A stretch of DNA of 57,131 nucleotides from Collinsella aerofaciens (GCF_015546965.1 NZ_JADMUF010000006.1:62597-119727), one strand, 5' to 3'; counted from the stretch's first letter, positions 16,315 to 25,731 are shown. Notes: generated from the sequence alone by a model not told the origin. Numbers and translations are program-made.

Positions 16315-18342
16315 ATGGAACAAAAGGCCAAGGAGGCAGCCTCGCACGCTGCGATTCCTGTGAGCATCTCGGCGATGCTCGTCACGCTGGGCGTGGTGTA
16401 CGGCGATATCGGCACCAGCCCTATGTATGTAACCAAGGCGCTCGTTGCCGGCAACGGCGGCATCGGAAGCGTCACGGAGGAGTTCGTACTCGGCGCGCTC
16501 TCCCTTGTCGTGTGGACGGTCACGCTGCTGACCACCATCAAGTATGTGCTCATCTCGCTGCGCGCCGATAACCATGGTGAGGGCGGCATCTTTGCCCTGT
16601 ACAGCCTGGTCAAGCGCTGCGGCAAGTGGCTTATCATCCCCGCCATGCTGGGCGGCGCCGCGCTGCTCGCCGACGGCATCCTGACGCCGGCCGTTACCGT
16701 CACCACGGCCATCGAGGGCCTGCGCACCATCCCGGCGGTCCATGCCGTGCTGGGCGATGACCAGGGCCGCGTCGTGGCCATCACGCTCGCCATCATCATC
16801 GTGCTCTTCTTGGTACAGCGCATCGGTACGGCCAAGATCGGTCACGCCTTTGGCCCCATCATGACGCTGTGGTTCCTGTTCCTGGGCGGCACGGGTCTGT
16901 TCTTTGTCTTTCAGTACCCCGCCGTGCTGCTGTGCCTCAACCCGGTGCGCGGCATCGCCTTTTTGCTGAGCCCCAACAACCACGCGGGCATCATGATTCT
17001 GGGCAGCTGCTTCCTCGCCACCACCGGTGCCGAGGCGCTCTACTCCGACATGGGCCACGTCGGCCGCGGCAACATCTACGCCACCTGGCCGTTCGTTAAG
17101 TGCTGCCTGCTGCTGTCCTACATGGGCCAGGGCGCTTGGCTTATCAACAACGCTGCCAGCCCCGAGCTCATGGGCATTGCCGACCTCAACCCCTTCTACC
17201 AGATGCTCGCCCCGGGCCTGCGTCCCTTTGCCGTCGGCCTTTCCGCCGTCGCGGCCATCATTGCCTCGCAGGCGCTCATCACCGGCGCATTCTCGCTGGT
17301 GTCCGAGGCCAGCCGTCTGGACCTCATGCCGCACATGCAGGTCTTCTACCCTGCCGAGACCAAAGGCCAGCTCTACATCCCCATGGTCAACAACGTCATG
17401 CTCGTGGGCTGCGTCATCGTGGTGCTGCTGTTCCAGAACTCGGCGCATATGGAAGCCGCCTACGGCCTTGCCATTACGCTGACTATGATGTGCACCACGC
17501 TGCTGCTCTTCTTCTACCTGCACGAGGAGCGCAAGCTCAAGGTTGCTCCGTGGATCTTCGCGGCCTTCTTCCTTTTGCTCGAAGGATTCTTCTTCGTGAG
17601 CTCGCTCACCAAGTTCTTCCACGGCGGCTATTTCACCATCCTCATGGCTGCACTCATCATGGGTGTTATGGTGTGCTGGTACAACGGTACGGCTGTTGAG
17701 CAGCGCCAGTTTACGCTGCTGCCGCTGCGCAGCTACCTGCCGCAGCTCAAGCGCCTGCGCGACGACGACCGTTACGAGCGCATGAGCGACAACGTCGTGT
17801 ACCTGACCAAGGACACCCATACCGATTACATCGACCGCGACATCGTCTACTCGATTCTGGACAAGCATCCCAAGCGTGCCCGCGCCTGGTGGTTTGTGAA
17901 CGTCGAGACCATGGACGAGCCGTATACGTTTGCCTATTCGGTCGAGACGTTCGATACCGACTACGTGTTCCGTGTGCACCTGTACCTGGGCTACAAGATC
18001 AACCAGCGCGTCAATGCCTACCTGCGTCAGGTTGTTCAGGACCTGGCTGCCACCGGCGAGCTGCCGCCGCAGACGCATGACTACTCGGTCTACAAGGATC
18101 CGGGTAACATCGGCACGTTCAAGTTCATCCTGATCCGTAAGCTTCTGGCGCCCGAGAGCGACGTGGAGCCCAGCGAGCGCACGGCCATCACGCTCAAGTA
18201 CATCATCCGCCGCGCCGCCGGCACGCCCGCGCGTTGGTATGGCCTGGAGAACTCCAACGTGAGCTTTGAGTACGTGCCGCTGTTCACCAAGTTCAAAGCC
18301 GTGAACAAGATGCAGCGCCTGGCTCCCAACGAGCGGCCGTAG
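16315..18342 (+). CDS. kup: KUP family potassium uptake permease
   Basis: This is a 675-residue K+ symporter. The N-terminus carries the family hallmark LGVVYGDIGTSPMY, then 12 or so hydrophobic segments to about residue 450 (for example GGIFALYSLV, ADGILTPAVTV, ATTGAEALYSDMGH). A ~220-residue hydrophilic cytoplasmic C-terminal region follows, as in Kup/TrkD. ATG 16315 is preceded by GGGAGGA; the upstream TTG overlaps that ribosome site and is rejected. It is followed by a small membrane protein and, after a hairpin, a KdpDE-like two-component system. Together these make a potassium-homeostasis locus. Confidence 0.93.
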   Translation: MEQKAKEAASHAAIPVSISAMLVTLGVVYGDIGTSPMYVTKALVAGNGGIGSVTEEFVLGALSLVVWTVTLLTTIKYVLISLRADNHGEGGIFALYSLVKRCGKWLIIPAMLGGAALLADGILTPAVTVTTAIEGLRTIPAVHAVLGDDQGRVVAITLAIIIVLFLVQRIGTAKIGHAFGPIMTLWFLFLGGTGLFFVFQYPAVLLCLNPVRGIAFLLSPNNHAGIMILGSCFLATTGAEALYSDMGHVGRGNIYATWPFVKCCLLLSYMGQGAWLINNAASPELMGIADLNPFYQMLAPGLRPFAVGLSAVAAIIASQALITGAFSLVSEASRLDLMPHMQVFYPAETKGQLYIPMVNNVMLVGCVIVVLLFQNSAHMEAAYGLAITLTMMCTTLLLFFYLHEERKLKVAPWIFAAFFLLLEGFFFVSSLTKFFHGGYFTILMAALIMGVMVCWYNGTAVEQRQFTLLPLRSYLPQLKRLRDDDRYERMSDNVVYLTKDTHTDYIDRDIVYSILDKHPKRARAWWFVNVETMDEPYTFAYSVETFDTDYVFRVHLYLGYKINQRVNAYLRQVVQDLAATGELPPQTHDYSVYKDPGNIGTFKFILIRKLLAPESDVEPSERTAITLKYIIRRAAGTPARWYGLENSNVSFEYVPLFTKFKAVNKMQRLAPNERP

Positions 18343-18403
18343 GCGCCGACGGGTTGCACGGAGTTGGTTTTCGATGGACAAGATTGAGGCCGGGGAGGTA
18401 AGC

Positions 18404-18598
18404 ATGGATACAAGGATGCTTGATGGCCGCGAGGTGGTTGCCGAGCTGGTGCGTGAGGCGCGTGTCGACGCCGCCGAAGATCGGTTCTTTACGAATCGTG
18501 CCAACATGGACATGGCCGACCGCGTGATCTCGATCGTGGCGCTGGTATTTGGAGCGGTGTGCGTGTGTGCCCTGCTCGCGCACGTGCTGTTTGTCTAG
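18404..18598 (+). CDS. Small single-pass membrane protein in the potassium locus
   Basis: The protein has 64 residues. The first ~40 are hydrophilic and charged (REVVAELVREARVDAAEDRFF), and the last ~22 form one membrane segment (VISIVALVFGAVCVCALLAHVLFV). ATG 18404 has GGGGAGG six bases upstream; the earlier ATG at 18374 has none. It starts about 60 bases after kup and ends before a strong hairpin, so it is probably co-transcribed with kup. It could be a small regulatory subunit of the permease (compare KdpF with KdpFABC), but there is no sequence evidence for that. Confidence 0.7.
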   Translation: MDTRMLDGREVVAELVREARVDAAEDRFFTNRANMDMADRVISIVALVFGAVCVCALLAHVLFV

Positions 18599-18643
18599 CG
18601 ACCGCCGGTTGCAAAGGCTATACACTTGGAACCACCACAAGGG

Positions 18644-18682
18644 AAACCACCACAAAGGTGCCTGTCCCTTTGTGGTGGTTTT
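18644..18682 (+). terminator. Terminator or attenuator between kup and the sensor kinase gene
   Basis: AAACCACCACAAAGG (18644-18658) pairs with CCTTTGTGGTGGTTT, followed by TTTGTTTTTG. A second ACCACCACAAGGG at 18631 can compete for the same right arm, giving two alternative stems. Alternative pairing would suit attenuation, but this is inference. Confidence 0.75.
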
Positions 18683-18709
18683 TGTTTTTGAGAGAGGGGC
18701 GGGGCGCTG

Positions 18710-20335
18710 ATGGACGTCCGTACGGATGGCGATATTGCCGATAGCTTTTGGTGGCGGCGCACAACGCTGACGCGCCGCACTCCTCTGTATGACGCCTGCG
18801 TGTCGGTGGGGCTGCTGGTCGCGGCGACGATTGTGGGCGCGCTGCTCGACCATCCGGGTCTCGCGCCGAGCATCATGATCGTCTATGTGTTCGCCGTTCA
18901 GCTGTGCGCATTCTTTACCTGGAGTCGCCTGTATTGCTTGCTGAGCTCGGCTGCCGCCGTGGCGCTCTACAACTTCTTGTTTGTCGACCCGCGCTACTCG
19001 CTGTCGCTTATCGACCGCGGCTATCCCGGCATGTTCTTCATCATGTTTGTGGTCTCGCTTGTGTCGAGCTCGATTGCGTTGGCCCTGCGCCGCGCCTTGG
19101 CACAGGCTGCCGCCAGCGACCGCCGCACGCATATGGTGCTCGAGACCAACCGCATGCTGCAGCGGTGCGCCGATCAGCAGCAGATTGTCCATGCTATGTC
19201 AACGCAGCTGGCGCGTCTTTCGGGCTGTCCGGTCGTGTGGTACAGCGCTGACGCCGAGGGCGATGACCTGCTGCCGCGTGCGACATACACGGCCGTGGGC
19301 GATGCCGCGCCGGTGCACGAACTGGCGCCTCAGATGCCGCCGCGGCTCTCGGCGTCCGCCTATGTGGGAACGCCGCTCGATGCCACCTATGGTGGCTCGG
19401 CGTTTTATGGCATCTACCTGACGGTTCGCACGGGCGACGGCTTCGTGCGCTCGGGCGACCCCGCCTCGGTGGTGGGCGTGCTGGCTATCGTTGCCGAGCC
19501 CGACGTGCTGACGCACGAGGAGCGGACACTTGCCGATGCCATCGTGAGCGAAGGCGAGCTGGCACTCGATCGCGCCCGCGCCATGGAGGCCCGCGAGGAG
19601 GCGGCGGTGCTCGCCAAAAACGAGCAGCTGCGCGCCAACCTGCTGCGCTCCATCTCGCACGACCTGCGCACGCCGCTCACCAGTATTTCGGGCAATGCCG
19701 ATGTGCTGCTCGACCAGGGCTCGACCGGCACCGCGGTGCTCGATGCCCAGACGCGCCGCGGCCTGCTCCTGTCCATTCGCTCGGATGCGCAATGGCTCAA
19801 CGCTACCGTCGAGAACCTACTTGCCATCACCAAGCTCGAGGGCGACGGTATGCATCTGTCGACTACGCTCGAGCTCATGGACGATATCGTCGAGGAGGCG
19901 CTGCGCCACGTAAGTCCGGCCGTGCGCGAGCACGACCTTAAGGTGGTGGCGTGCGATGAGCCGGCGCTCGTCAACGTCGATGCGCGCCTGATGGTGCAGC
20001 TAGTGGTCAATCTGGTGAACAACGCCATCACCTATACGCCCGCAGGCTCGCATATCATGATTTCGATTAGCGTCGACGATGGACGCGTGGCGTGCTCGGT
20101 GGCCGATGATGGTCCGGGCATCGCACCCGAGGATCGCGAGCGCATCTTTGAGTCGTTCTACACCGCCAACCACGGTCTGGCTGACAGTCACCGCAGCGTG
20201 GGCCTGGGTCTTTCGCTCTGCCGCTCCATTGCGCTGGCGCATGGCGGTAGCATAGAGGTTGCCGCGGCGGACCCGCACGGCTCGGTCTTTACGATTGAGC
20301 TTCCTGCCGCCGACGTTTCGTTTGATAAGGAGTAG
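18710..20335 (+). CDS. KdpD-like sensor histidine kinase lacking the N-terminal KdpD/Usp domains
   Basis: The protein has 541 residues. Four hydrophobic segments (about 25-130) match the DUF4118 membrane module of KdpD. A GAF-like region (about 150-290) follows, then the HisKA dimerisation box SISHDLRTPLTS (phospho-acceptor His about 317) and an HATPase with NLVNNAITYTP, DDGPGI and GLGLSLC. Canonical KdpD (~900 residues) has an N-terminal ATP-binding KdpD and Usp region that is absent here, so sensing must rely on the membrane and GAF parts. The adjacent response regulator starts 5 bases later. With kup upstream and no kdpFABC in view, it probably regulates kup or another K+ system. Confidence 0.85.
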   Translation: MDVRTDGDIADSFWWRRTTLTRRTPLYDACVSVGLLVAATIVGALLDHPGLAPSIMIVYVFAVQLCAFFTWSRLYCLLSSAAAVALYNFLFVDPRYSLSLIDRGYPGMFFIMFVVSLVSSSIALALRRALAQAAASDRRTHMVLETNRMLQRCADQQQIVHAMSTQLARLSGCPVVWYSADAEGDDLLPRATYTAVGDAAPVHELAPQMPPRLSASAYVGTPLDATYGGSAFYGIYLTVRTGDGFVRSGDPASVVGVLAIVAEPDVLTHEERTLADAIVSEGELALDRARAMEAREEAAVLAKNEQLRANLLRSISHDLRTPLTSISGNADVLLDQGSTGTAVLDAQTRRGLLLSIRSDAQWLNATVENLLAITKLEGDGMHLSTTLELMDDIVEEALRHVSPAVREHDLKVVACDEPALVNVDARLMVQLVVNLVNNAITYTPAGSHIMISISVDDGRVACSVADDGPGIAPEDRERIFESFYTANHGLADSHRSVGLGLSLCRSIALAHGGSIEVAAADPHGSVFTIELPAADVSFDKE

Positions 20336-20339
20336 CGCT

Positions 20340-21053
20340 GTGCCGAACTCTGCCGTAAAACCGCTCATCTTGGTCGTTGAGGACGACCCTGCCGTCCGCA
20401 ATCTTATTGTTGCCGCGCTCGAGGCGCACGGCTTGCGCCATATGGCTGTGGAGACCGCCCATGCCGCCATCGCCGCCGCCTCGTCGCAGACGCCGAGCAT
20501 TGTGCTGCTCGATCTGGGCCTGCCCGATATGGACGGCGTCAAGGTGGTGGAGTCGGTGCGCGCATGGTCGGGCATGCCGATTATCGTGGTCTCGGCGCGC
20601 AGCGAGGATGCGGACAAAATCCGCGCGCTCGATGCCGGTGCCGACGACTATCTGACCAAGCCGTTTTCGGTCGAGGAGCTGCTCGCGCGCATTCGCACGA
20701 CGCTCAGGCGCCTTTCGTATGCGCAAACGGGCGGCGTTGTCTCCGAGGGCTCGTTCGATACCGGCGAGCTGCATATCGATTTTGATGCCGGCATCGCCAC
20801 GATGGATGGCGAGGAACTGCATCTGACGCCGATCGAGTATAAGCTCCTGTGCCTGCTGGCACACAACGCCGACAAGGTACTGACGCACCAGTTTATCCTG
20901 CACGAGATTTGGGGCACGGCAACTAAGAGCGACCTGGCGAGCCTGCGCGTCTTTATGGGCACGCTGCGCAAGAAGATTGAGTCCGACCCCGCGCATCCGC
21001 GCTATATCCAAACGCACGTGGGTATCGGCTATCGCCTGGTCACCCAAGGGTAG
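20340..21053 (+). CDS. KdpE-like OmpR-family response regulator
   Basis: The protein has 237 residues. The receiver domain shows the acidic pair VVEDDP, the phospho-acceptor in LLDLGLPDMDG, and the Lys of LTKPF. The C-terminal winged helix carries LTPIEYKLLCLLAHN and the KIESDP...YIQTHVGIGYRLV ending typical of KdpE/OmpR regulators. The GTG at 20340 follows AAGGAG at 20328 and lies just after the kinase stop codon, so kinase and regulator are coupled. It should bind promoters of K+ uptake genes; I could not assign a binding site. Confidence 0.88.
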   Translation: MPNSAVKPLILVVEDDPAVRNLIVAALEAHGLRHMAVETAHAAIAAASSQTPSIVLLDLGLPDMDGVKVVESVRAWSGMPIIVVSARSEDADKIRALDAGADDYLTKPFSVEELLARIRTTLRRLSYAQTGGVVSEGSFDTGELHIDFDAGIATMDGEELHLTPIEYKLLCLLAHNADKVLTHQFILHEIWGTATKSDLASLRVFMGTLRKKIESDPAHPRYIQTHVGIGYRLVTQG

Positions 21054-21078
21054 GACGGCGTCCGCCATTCCACTATGA

Positions 21079-21143
21079 GTTGCGGTGAAATACGGTCTAA
21101 ATTTGCCTAATTCCAGGCAAAACAGTCCGTATTCCACCGCAAC
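21079..21143. terminator. Long bidirectional hairpin between convergent genes
   Basis: A ~30-base left arm (21079-21108) and right arm (21115-21143) pair almost completely around a 6-base loop. It separates the response regulator gene from rlmKL, which converge here. Confidence 0.8.
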
Positions 21144-21147
21144 TTTG

Positions 21148-23706
21148 TTATTTGCCTTTGGGCTTGCTGGCGTAGAACTTCTTCTTTTTGGACTTGCCGG
21201 CAGGGGAAGGTTTGCCGGCAAAGTTGGACTTGCCGTTGCCGGTCTGCGCGTGCGCGGGCACTGCCGCACGGGGTTTGCGGGCCTCGGGGTTGCGCAGCTC
21301 CTCGGTTCGCTCGGCAATCTCCTCGGCGCTAAAGCCTGCCTCGGCCATGGCGTCCTCGATGGGCAGGCGGCGCACGATATAGCAATGGTGCACCTTCTGG
21401 TTGCGCGCGAAGTCCTCGGGGATGGTCTGTGCCGTAATGTCCTCCAGCACCACGCCCGCACGCGCGAGCTTGCGCGTCTCGGGACGGAAGCCGCGCAGGT
21501 TGCAGCTAAAGATGGTATGTCCGCCCTGTGCGAGCAGGCGCGATACGCCGGCCAAAAGCTCAACATGGTCGCGCTGGACGTCCCAGGTGCGGCGGCCCAT
21601 CTTGGACGAGTTCGAAAACGTGGGTGGGTCGACAAAGATCAGGTCCCAGCGGTTGCGCGTCTGGCGCTGGTCGCGAATCCAGGCAAGCACGTCGTCGCGC
21701 ACAAAGTGATGCTGCGGACCCACAAAGCCGTTCTGGCGCATGTTGCGCTCGGCCCAGTCCAGGTAGGTGTTGGAAAGGTCGACCGTCACAGTTTCCTCGA
21801 CGCCGCCGTCTGCCGCATAGCAGGTGGCGGTACCGGTGTAGGCGAACAGGTTGAGGAAGCGGCGCGCCTGTTTGGCGTGCTCGCGCACCAGGTTGCGGGT
21901 GACGCGGTGGTCCAGGAAGATGCCCACATCCAGATAATCGTCAAAGTTGACGGCAAAGGTAAGGCCGCCCTCTTCGATGAGCGGCAGACGACGGCGCGCG
22001 ATGTTGGCGCGCTCGCCCGATGCGCCCTTGCCGGCGCCCTGTTTGCCGTACTGCGAGCCGCCGCGCGAACGCATGCGGGCCTTGGCGTGCACGTGCTCGG
22101 CCGGAACATCAAGAATACGCGGCGCGATGGCCAAGATGTCGAGCATACGGGCCTGAGCCAGCGCGGGGTCGATGGTCTTGGGCGCAGCGTATTCGGCGAT
22201 GACGAGCCAGCGGCCCGGCGTCTGCGGGCAGCCCTCGTACAGGTCGATGGCAGCGGAGTAATCGGGCAGGTCGGCGTCGTAGACGCGGTAGCAGCTCACA
22301 CCCTCGCGCTTAGCCCACTTGCGGCGCAGGCGGGCGTTCTTGCGCAGACGGTTGGCGAACTGCTCGGACTCGGGGATGAGCACGGGCAGCGGCTTGCCGT
22401 CGCCCAGGTCGAGCGTGGCGGCGGGCTCGGGCATGAGGGTGTCGGCGGCTTCGTCTTCGGCGTCCGCGGTCTGCTCCTCGGTGTTTGCGCTGGTCGCAGC
22501 CTCAAACGCTGCGGCGGCGTGGTCGAGCGAGGGCCAGACTTCGACGGTTGCCTCCTCGTTGTTGGGCATGATGGCGATCGAACGCTCGGGCTCGGCGTGG
22601 AGCGCGCGGGCCAGCAATCCGTCGCGGGTGAGCGCGGCGACCGGCGCGGCGGTGAGCTCAGGCGCGCGGCGCAGTTCGCCGATCAGCGTCATGGCGTCGT
22701 GCATGAGCGAAAGCGGGGTCTCGGTTGTGTCCGCGACCAGGGCGGCACCGGCAACGGCACCTGCGTGGTCCAGCACGGTGGCGGACTTGGCGGCGCAAAA
22801 ATCGACAAAGCGCTTGTAGCCGGCACACTTAACCATGCGCTCGGCGGTCTTGCGGGCGGCAGGGTCGATGTCCGCGGCCACGATGCGTGCCTGGCGCTCG
22901 CGTGCTGCCGCCTCGCGTTCGCGCGCCTCGGCAAGCAGCTGCTCCCACAGAGCGGCGTCGTGCAGCTGCCAGCCCTCAAAGCCCCAGCGCTCGCGTGCGG
23001 CGCCCGGGGCGCGGTCGGTCAGAATGTTCACGGCCTCTAGCAGCAGACCGCCGCCGGCGCACGAAGCATCGATCAGCGTGGGAAGGGCTTCATTCTCGTA
23101 ATCGTCGGCCGTCAACTCGCGCTCGCACAGTGCGGTCCAGCCGACCTGCGCCAGCACCAGGGCGGCGTAGTCGGGGCGCAGCACGTGCGCGCCCTCGCCG
23201 GCACGGGTCGCCGCGGGCGGCAGGCGCTTGAACAGCGGGTCGCCCGAAAGGTCCAGGCTTATGCTCGCGCGGCGCTGGCGCAGCGAAAGCAGTAGGTGAA
23301 TATCGGGGTCGGCGGCATCGACGTCGGCGCGACGGCCCGTGGTCTCGGCCAGACGGTCGCACAGCGCGTCCTTGGCGCGCAGGGCCGAGAAGCGCGTGTT
23401 GCGCAGCTGCTCGGTCACGCCGCGGGCGGTGATGGCGATGGTGGCGCCGGGGCGGATGATGGTCTCCCAGGCGATGTCGTAAACGCTATCGTACAGTTCA
23501 TCGGCATTCTGCGCCTCAAAGCGCCCGAGTACCACGAACACACGGCTCGCCAGGCGTGACCACAGACAGGCGCGGTAGCCTTCTTCGAGCTCGCCCTCAA
23601 ATGTAGCGCGGCCCTTCAGCCGGCGAACATGCGAAAGTCCGAGGCGTTTAAGCTCATCGGCGAGTGCGGACTCAAAGCCCTCGGGGCAGCTTGCGTAAAA
23701 TTCCAT
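21148..23706 (-). CDS. rlmL: RlmKL-type 23S rRNA methyltransferase with a degenerate N-terminal catalytic domain
   Basis: The 852-residue fusion parallels E. coli RlmKL, which methylates G2445 and G2069 of 23S rRNA. It has an N-terminal ferredoxin-like/THUMP region (1-160), the first methyltransferase domain (TDRAPG...RWGFEGW..HD is clearly conserved), then the second domain with FAYTGTATCYAA and VDPPTF. In the first domain the SAM motif reads DASCAGGG instead of DPMCGSG. The NPPYGER catalytic motif is replaced by ADTTETP. The G2445 activity may therefore be lost while the RlmK (G2069) half looks intact. The Lys/Pro-rich C-terminal tail is extra. The ATG at 23706 has GAGAGGT upstream. The gene is divergent from the HAD phosphatase gene. 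Confidence 0.85.
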   Translation of the reverse strand: MEFYASCPEGFESALADELKRLGLSHVRRLKGRATFEGELEEGYRACLWSRLASRVFVVLGRFEAQNADELYDSVYDIAWETIIRPGATIAITARGVTEQLRNTRFSALRAKDALCDRLAETTGRRADVDAADPDIHLLLSLRQRRASISLDLSGDPLFKRLPPAATRAGEGAHVLRPDYAALVLAQVGWTALCERELTADDYENEALPTLIDASCAGGGLLLEAVNILTDRAPGAARERWGFEGWQLHDAALWEQLLAEAREREAAARERQARIVAADIDPAARKTAERMVKCAGYKRFVDFCAAKSATVLDHAGAVAGAALVADTTETPLSLMHDAMTLIGELRRAPELTAAPVAALTRDGLLARALHAEPERSIAIMPNNEEATVEVWPSLDHAAAAFEAATSANTEEQTADAEDEAADTLMPEPAATLDLGDGKPLPVLIPESEQFANRLRKNARLRRKWAKREGVSCYRVYDADLPDYSAAIDLYEGCPQTPGRWLVIAEYAAPKTIDPALAQARMLDILAIAPRILDVPAEHVHAKARMRSRGGSQYGKQGAGKGASGERANIARRRLPLIEEGGLTFAVNFDDYLDVGIFLDHRVTRNLVREHAKQARRFLNLFAYTGTATCYAADGGVEETVTVDLSNTYLDWAERNMRQNGFVGPQHHFVRDDVLAWIRDQRQTRNRWDLIFVDPPTFSNSSKMGRRTWDVQRDHVELLAGVSRLLAQGGHTIFSCNLRGFRPETRKLARAGVVLEDITAQTIPEDFARNQKVHHCYIVRRLPIEDAMAEAGFSAEEIAERTEELRNPEARKPRAAVPAHAQTGNGKSNFAGKPSPAGKSKKKKFYASKPKGK

Positions 23707-23781
23707 GGGTGACCTCTCTGGTTGCGTTGCTCCATTATATGATGGATACTTCGTTTACTCTCGCCCCCGAAAGGAACCCAT

Positions 23782-24609
23782 ATGATTGATGCGTGCCCCG
23801 ATTCCGCCGTGCTCTTTTTTGACGTGGACGGCACGCTGACGTCGTTCGATCCCGACAACATGACCGACAAGGACTTTTCGGCGGTTCACCCCTCGCAGGC
23901 GGTCGTCGAGGCGTTTCATCGTCTGCGCGACGCGGGACACAAGGCGTTTATCTGCACGGGTCGCCCCCTGTGGCTCATCGCCGATAGCTTGCGTGCGCTC
24001 GACCTCGCGGGCGTCGTTGCCATGGCGGGCGCCACGCTCGAGGTCGAGGGCCGCGTGGTGTATGAGGACTGCTTTGACGAAGACATTGTTGAGGAGCTTG
24101 CACGCCGTATGGCCGCGGCAGGGATTGAAGCCTTTTTCGAGACCAACGTGGCTACTTTTGCCCTGGAACCCGCGGGTGTTGAGCAGTCATCTCTGATCGG
24201 CACTTCTGTGGTGCACAGCACCGAGGAAATGCGCGTCGACGGCCGTCTACGCGTGGGCAAGGTAGGCCTCAGTGTGCCCAGTTTGGCTCGCGTAGCCGGC
24301 GATGACGGCTTTATCGAGCGCTATTTTGAGGTCTGCAACACCGGTGGTCAGAATCGCGAGCTGAGCCCCAAGGGCATCGACAAGGGCGTGGGCGTGGCGC
24401 GAGCGCTGGAATACCTGGGTCGCACCGGCAACGCGCGCACCTTTGGCTTTGGTGATTCCGGCAACGATCTGGGTATGCTCGCTGCCGTGGAGACGGCCGT
24501 TGCTATGGGCAACGCCATGCCCGAGGTCAAGGCGGTCGCCGACTACGTGACCGACGATGTCGCACACGACGGCACCGTCACGGCGATGCAGCATTTCGGC
24601 CTCATCTAA
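23782..24609 (+). CDS. HAD-superfamily (Cof-type) phosphatase
   Basis: This 275-residue cytoplasmic hydrolase has motif I FFDVDGTLTSF near the N-terminus (nucleophile and acid Asp), motif II in FICTGRP, the conserved Lys in SPKGIDKGVGV, and motif IV GFGDSGNDLGML. The cap inserted between motifs II and III is of the Cof/type IIB class. Members dephosphorylate sugar phosphates, nucleotides or flavins, and the substrate is not predictable. AAAGGA lies 7 bases before the ATG. No operon partner is apparent. Confidence 0.88.
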   Translation: MIDACPDSAVLFFDVDGTLTSFDPDNMTDKDFSAVHPSQAVVEAFHRLRDAGHKAFICTGRPLWLIADSLRALDLAGVVAMAGATLEVEGRVVYEDCFDEDIVEELARRMAAAGIEAFFETNVATFALEPAGVEQSSLIGTSVVHSTEEMRVDGRLRVGKVGLSVPSLARVAGDDGFIERYFEVCNTGGQNRELSPKGIDKGVGVARALEYLGRTGNARTFGFGDSGNDLGMLAAVETAVAMGNAMPEVKAVADYVTDDVAHDGTVTAMQHFGLI

Positions 24610-24802
24610 TGAATCCCGCGTTCTGACGTTTGCTCAAACTGCGACTCTTTGCTTTTGCATGCTCAATCGATTTATCAATCCAAACACTGAGGTGTTCATA
24701 CCGTTCGCCGAGAAGATAAAAAACCGCAGTTCACGCCTTGATAAACGTAGGTAAAGTGTTTAGCAGTTTATCGGCCGTATGCTAACGAAAGGAATCAGGC
24801 AG

Positions 24803-25507
24803 ATGGCAATCAAGGTGTTCGCTGACGGTGCAAACCTCGAGGGCATGCTCGACATGTACGAGAACGGCAACGTTCAGGGTTTCACGACCAACCCGTCCCT
24901 TATGAAGAAGGGCGGCGTGACGGATTACCGCGCGTTTGCCAAGGAGGTCCTGGCCCACATCACCGATGTATCCGTCTCGTTTGAGGTCTTTGCCGACGAC
25001 GTCGAGACCATGGAGGTCGAGGCCCACGAGATCGCTACCTGGGCCGAGAACGTCTACGTCAAGATTCCGTGCGTGACCACCAAGGGCGAGTCCACCGCCG
25101 AGCTGGTGCGCAAGCTTTCGGCCGACGGCATCAAGGTCAACGTCACCACCATCTTTACGCCTAAGCAGGTTGACGAGATGGTCGAGGCCGTTGACGCCGA
25201 GACGCCGTCCATCATCTCGCTCTTTGCCGGCCGCATCGCCGACACCGGCGTCGATCCCATTCCGTTTATGACGGAGTCGGTCAAGAAGGCCGCCGCAAAG
25301 CCCAACTGCGAGGTCCTGTGGGCGTCCACGCGCGAGCTCATCAATATTTACCAGGCCGAGGCCTGCGGTTGCCAGATCATCACGGTGCCCAACAGCATCC
25401 TGGCCAAGCGCAAGAACATCGGTCGCGACCCGTACGAGGTCTCGCTCGACACCGTCCGCGGCTTTGCCAAGGATATCGCCTCGCTCGGCTTTCATATTCT
25501 GCCGTAA
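24803..25507 (+). CDS. Transaldolase (short TalC/fructose-6-phosphate aldolase-type)
   Basis: This 234-residue class I aldolase barrel is in the size range of the short TalC/FSA family rather than the ~317-residue TalB. The Schiff-base Lys lies in VYVKIPCVTT, and other family elements are GFTTNPSLMKK at the N-terminus and SLFAGRIADTG in the barrel. It should act in the non-oxidative pentose phosphate pathway or in aldol cleavage of fructose 6-phosphate. I chose ATG 24803 (AAAGGA nine bases upstream) over the in-frame ATG at 24779, which overlaps that region. A ~170-base leader precedes it and a long hairpin follows. Confidence 0.88.
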   Translation: MAIKVFADGANLEGMLDMYENGNVQGFTTNPSLMKKGGVTDYRAFAKEVLAHITDVSVSFEVFADDVETMEVEAHEIATWAENVYVKIPCVTTKGESTAELVRKLSADGIKVNVTTIFTPKQVDEMVEAVDAETPSIISLFAGRIADTGVDPIPFMTESVKKAAAKPNCEVLWASTRELINIYQAEACGCQIITVPNSILAKRKNIGRDPYEVSLDTVRGFAKDIASLGFHILP

Positions 25508-25722
25508 GCAAGGGTACCCCCTGTAGCGACGTGCAAAATCGCGAGTATTCAGCAAGGTAAAGGCTTTTACCAGTTTACCGAAGCATGGAACAGCCCCCGT
25601 TTTGGCTCTGACGACGCTAAAACGGGGGCTGTTTTTGTTTTTTCGTCTCTGAGGGGCATCCGGAACGGCGGAATTTGCAGAATACTCGCGATTTTGCACG
25701 TCGCTGCAGGGGGTACCCCTGC
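25508..25722. repeat. 43-bp inverted repeat enclosing a terminator hairpin
   Basis: Arms 25508-25550 and 25680-25722 differ at only two positions, both compatible with G-U pairing in RNA. Inside them, AACAGCCCCCGTTTT (25589-25603) pairs with 25619-25633 and is followed by TTTTGTTTTTT, an excellent intrinsic terminator for the transaldolase gene. The arms reach to within ten bases of the tex stop codon, so it also serves the converging gene. Confidence 0.85.
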
Positions 25723-25731
25723 TTTGGCGGT

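Noticed and set aside
16291-18513. A 740-codon minus-strand frame opposite kup
   Set aside because: It is a His/Gln/Arg-rich shadow of kup with no ribosome site or motifs. The same reasoning applies to long antisense frames over the ABC pairs, rlmKL, tex and the LtaS-like gene.
18595-18682. Small ORFs through the kup/kinase hairpin
   Set aside because: They read through a clear terminator-like stem and have no conserved features.
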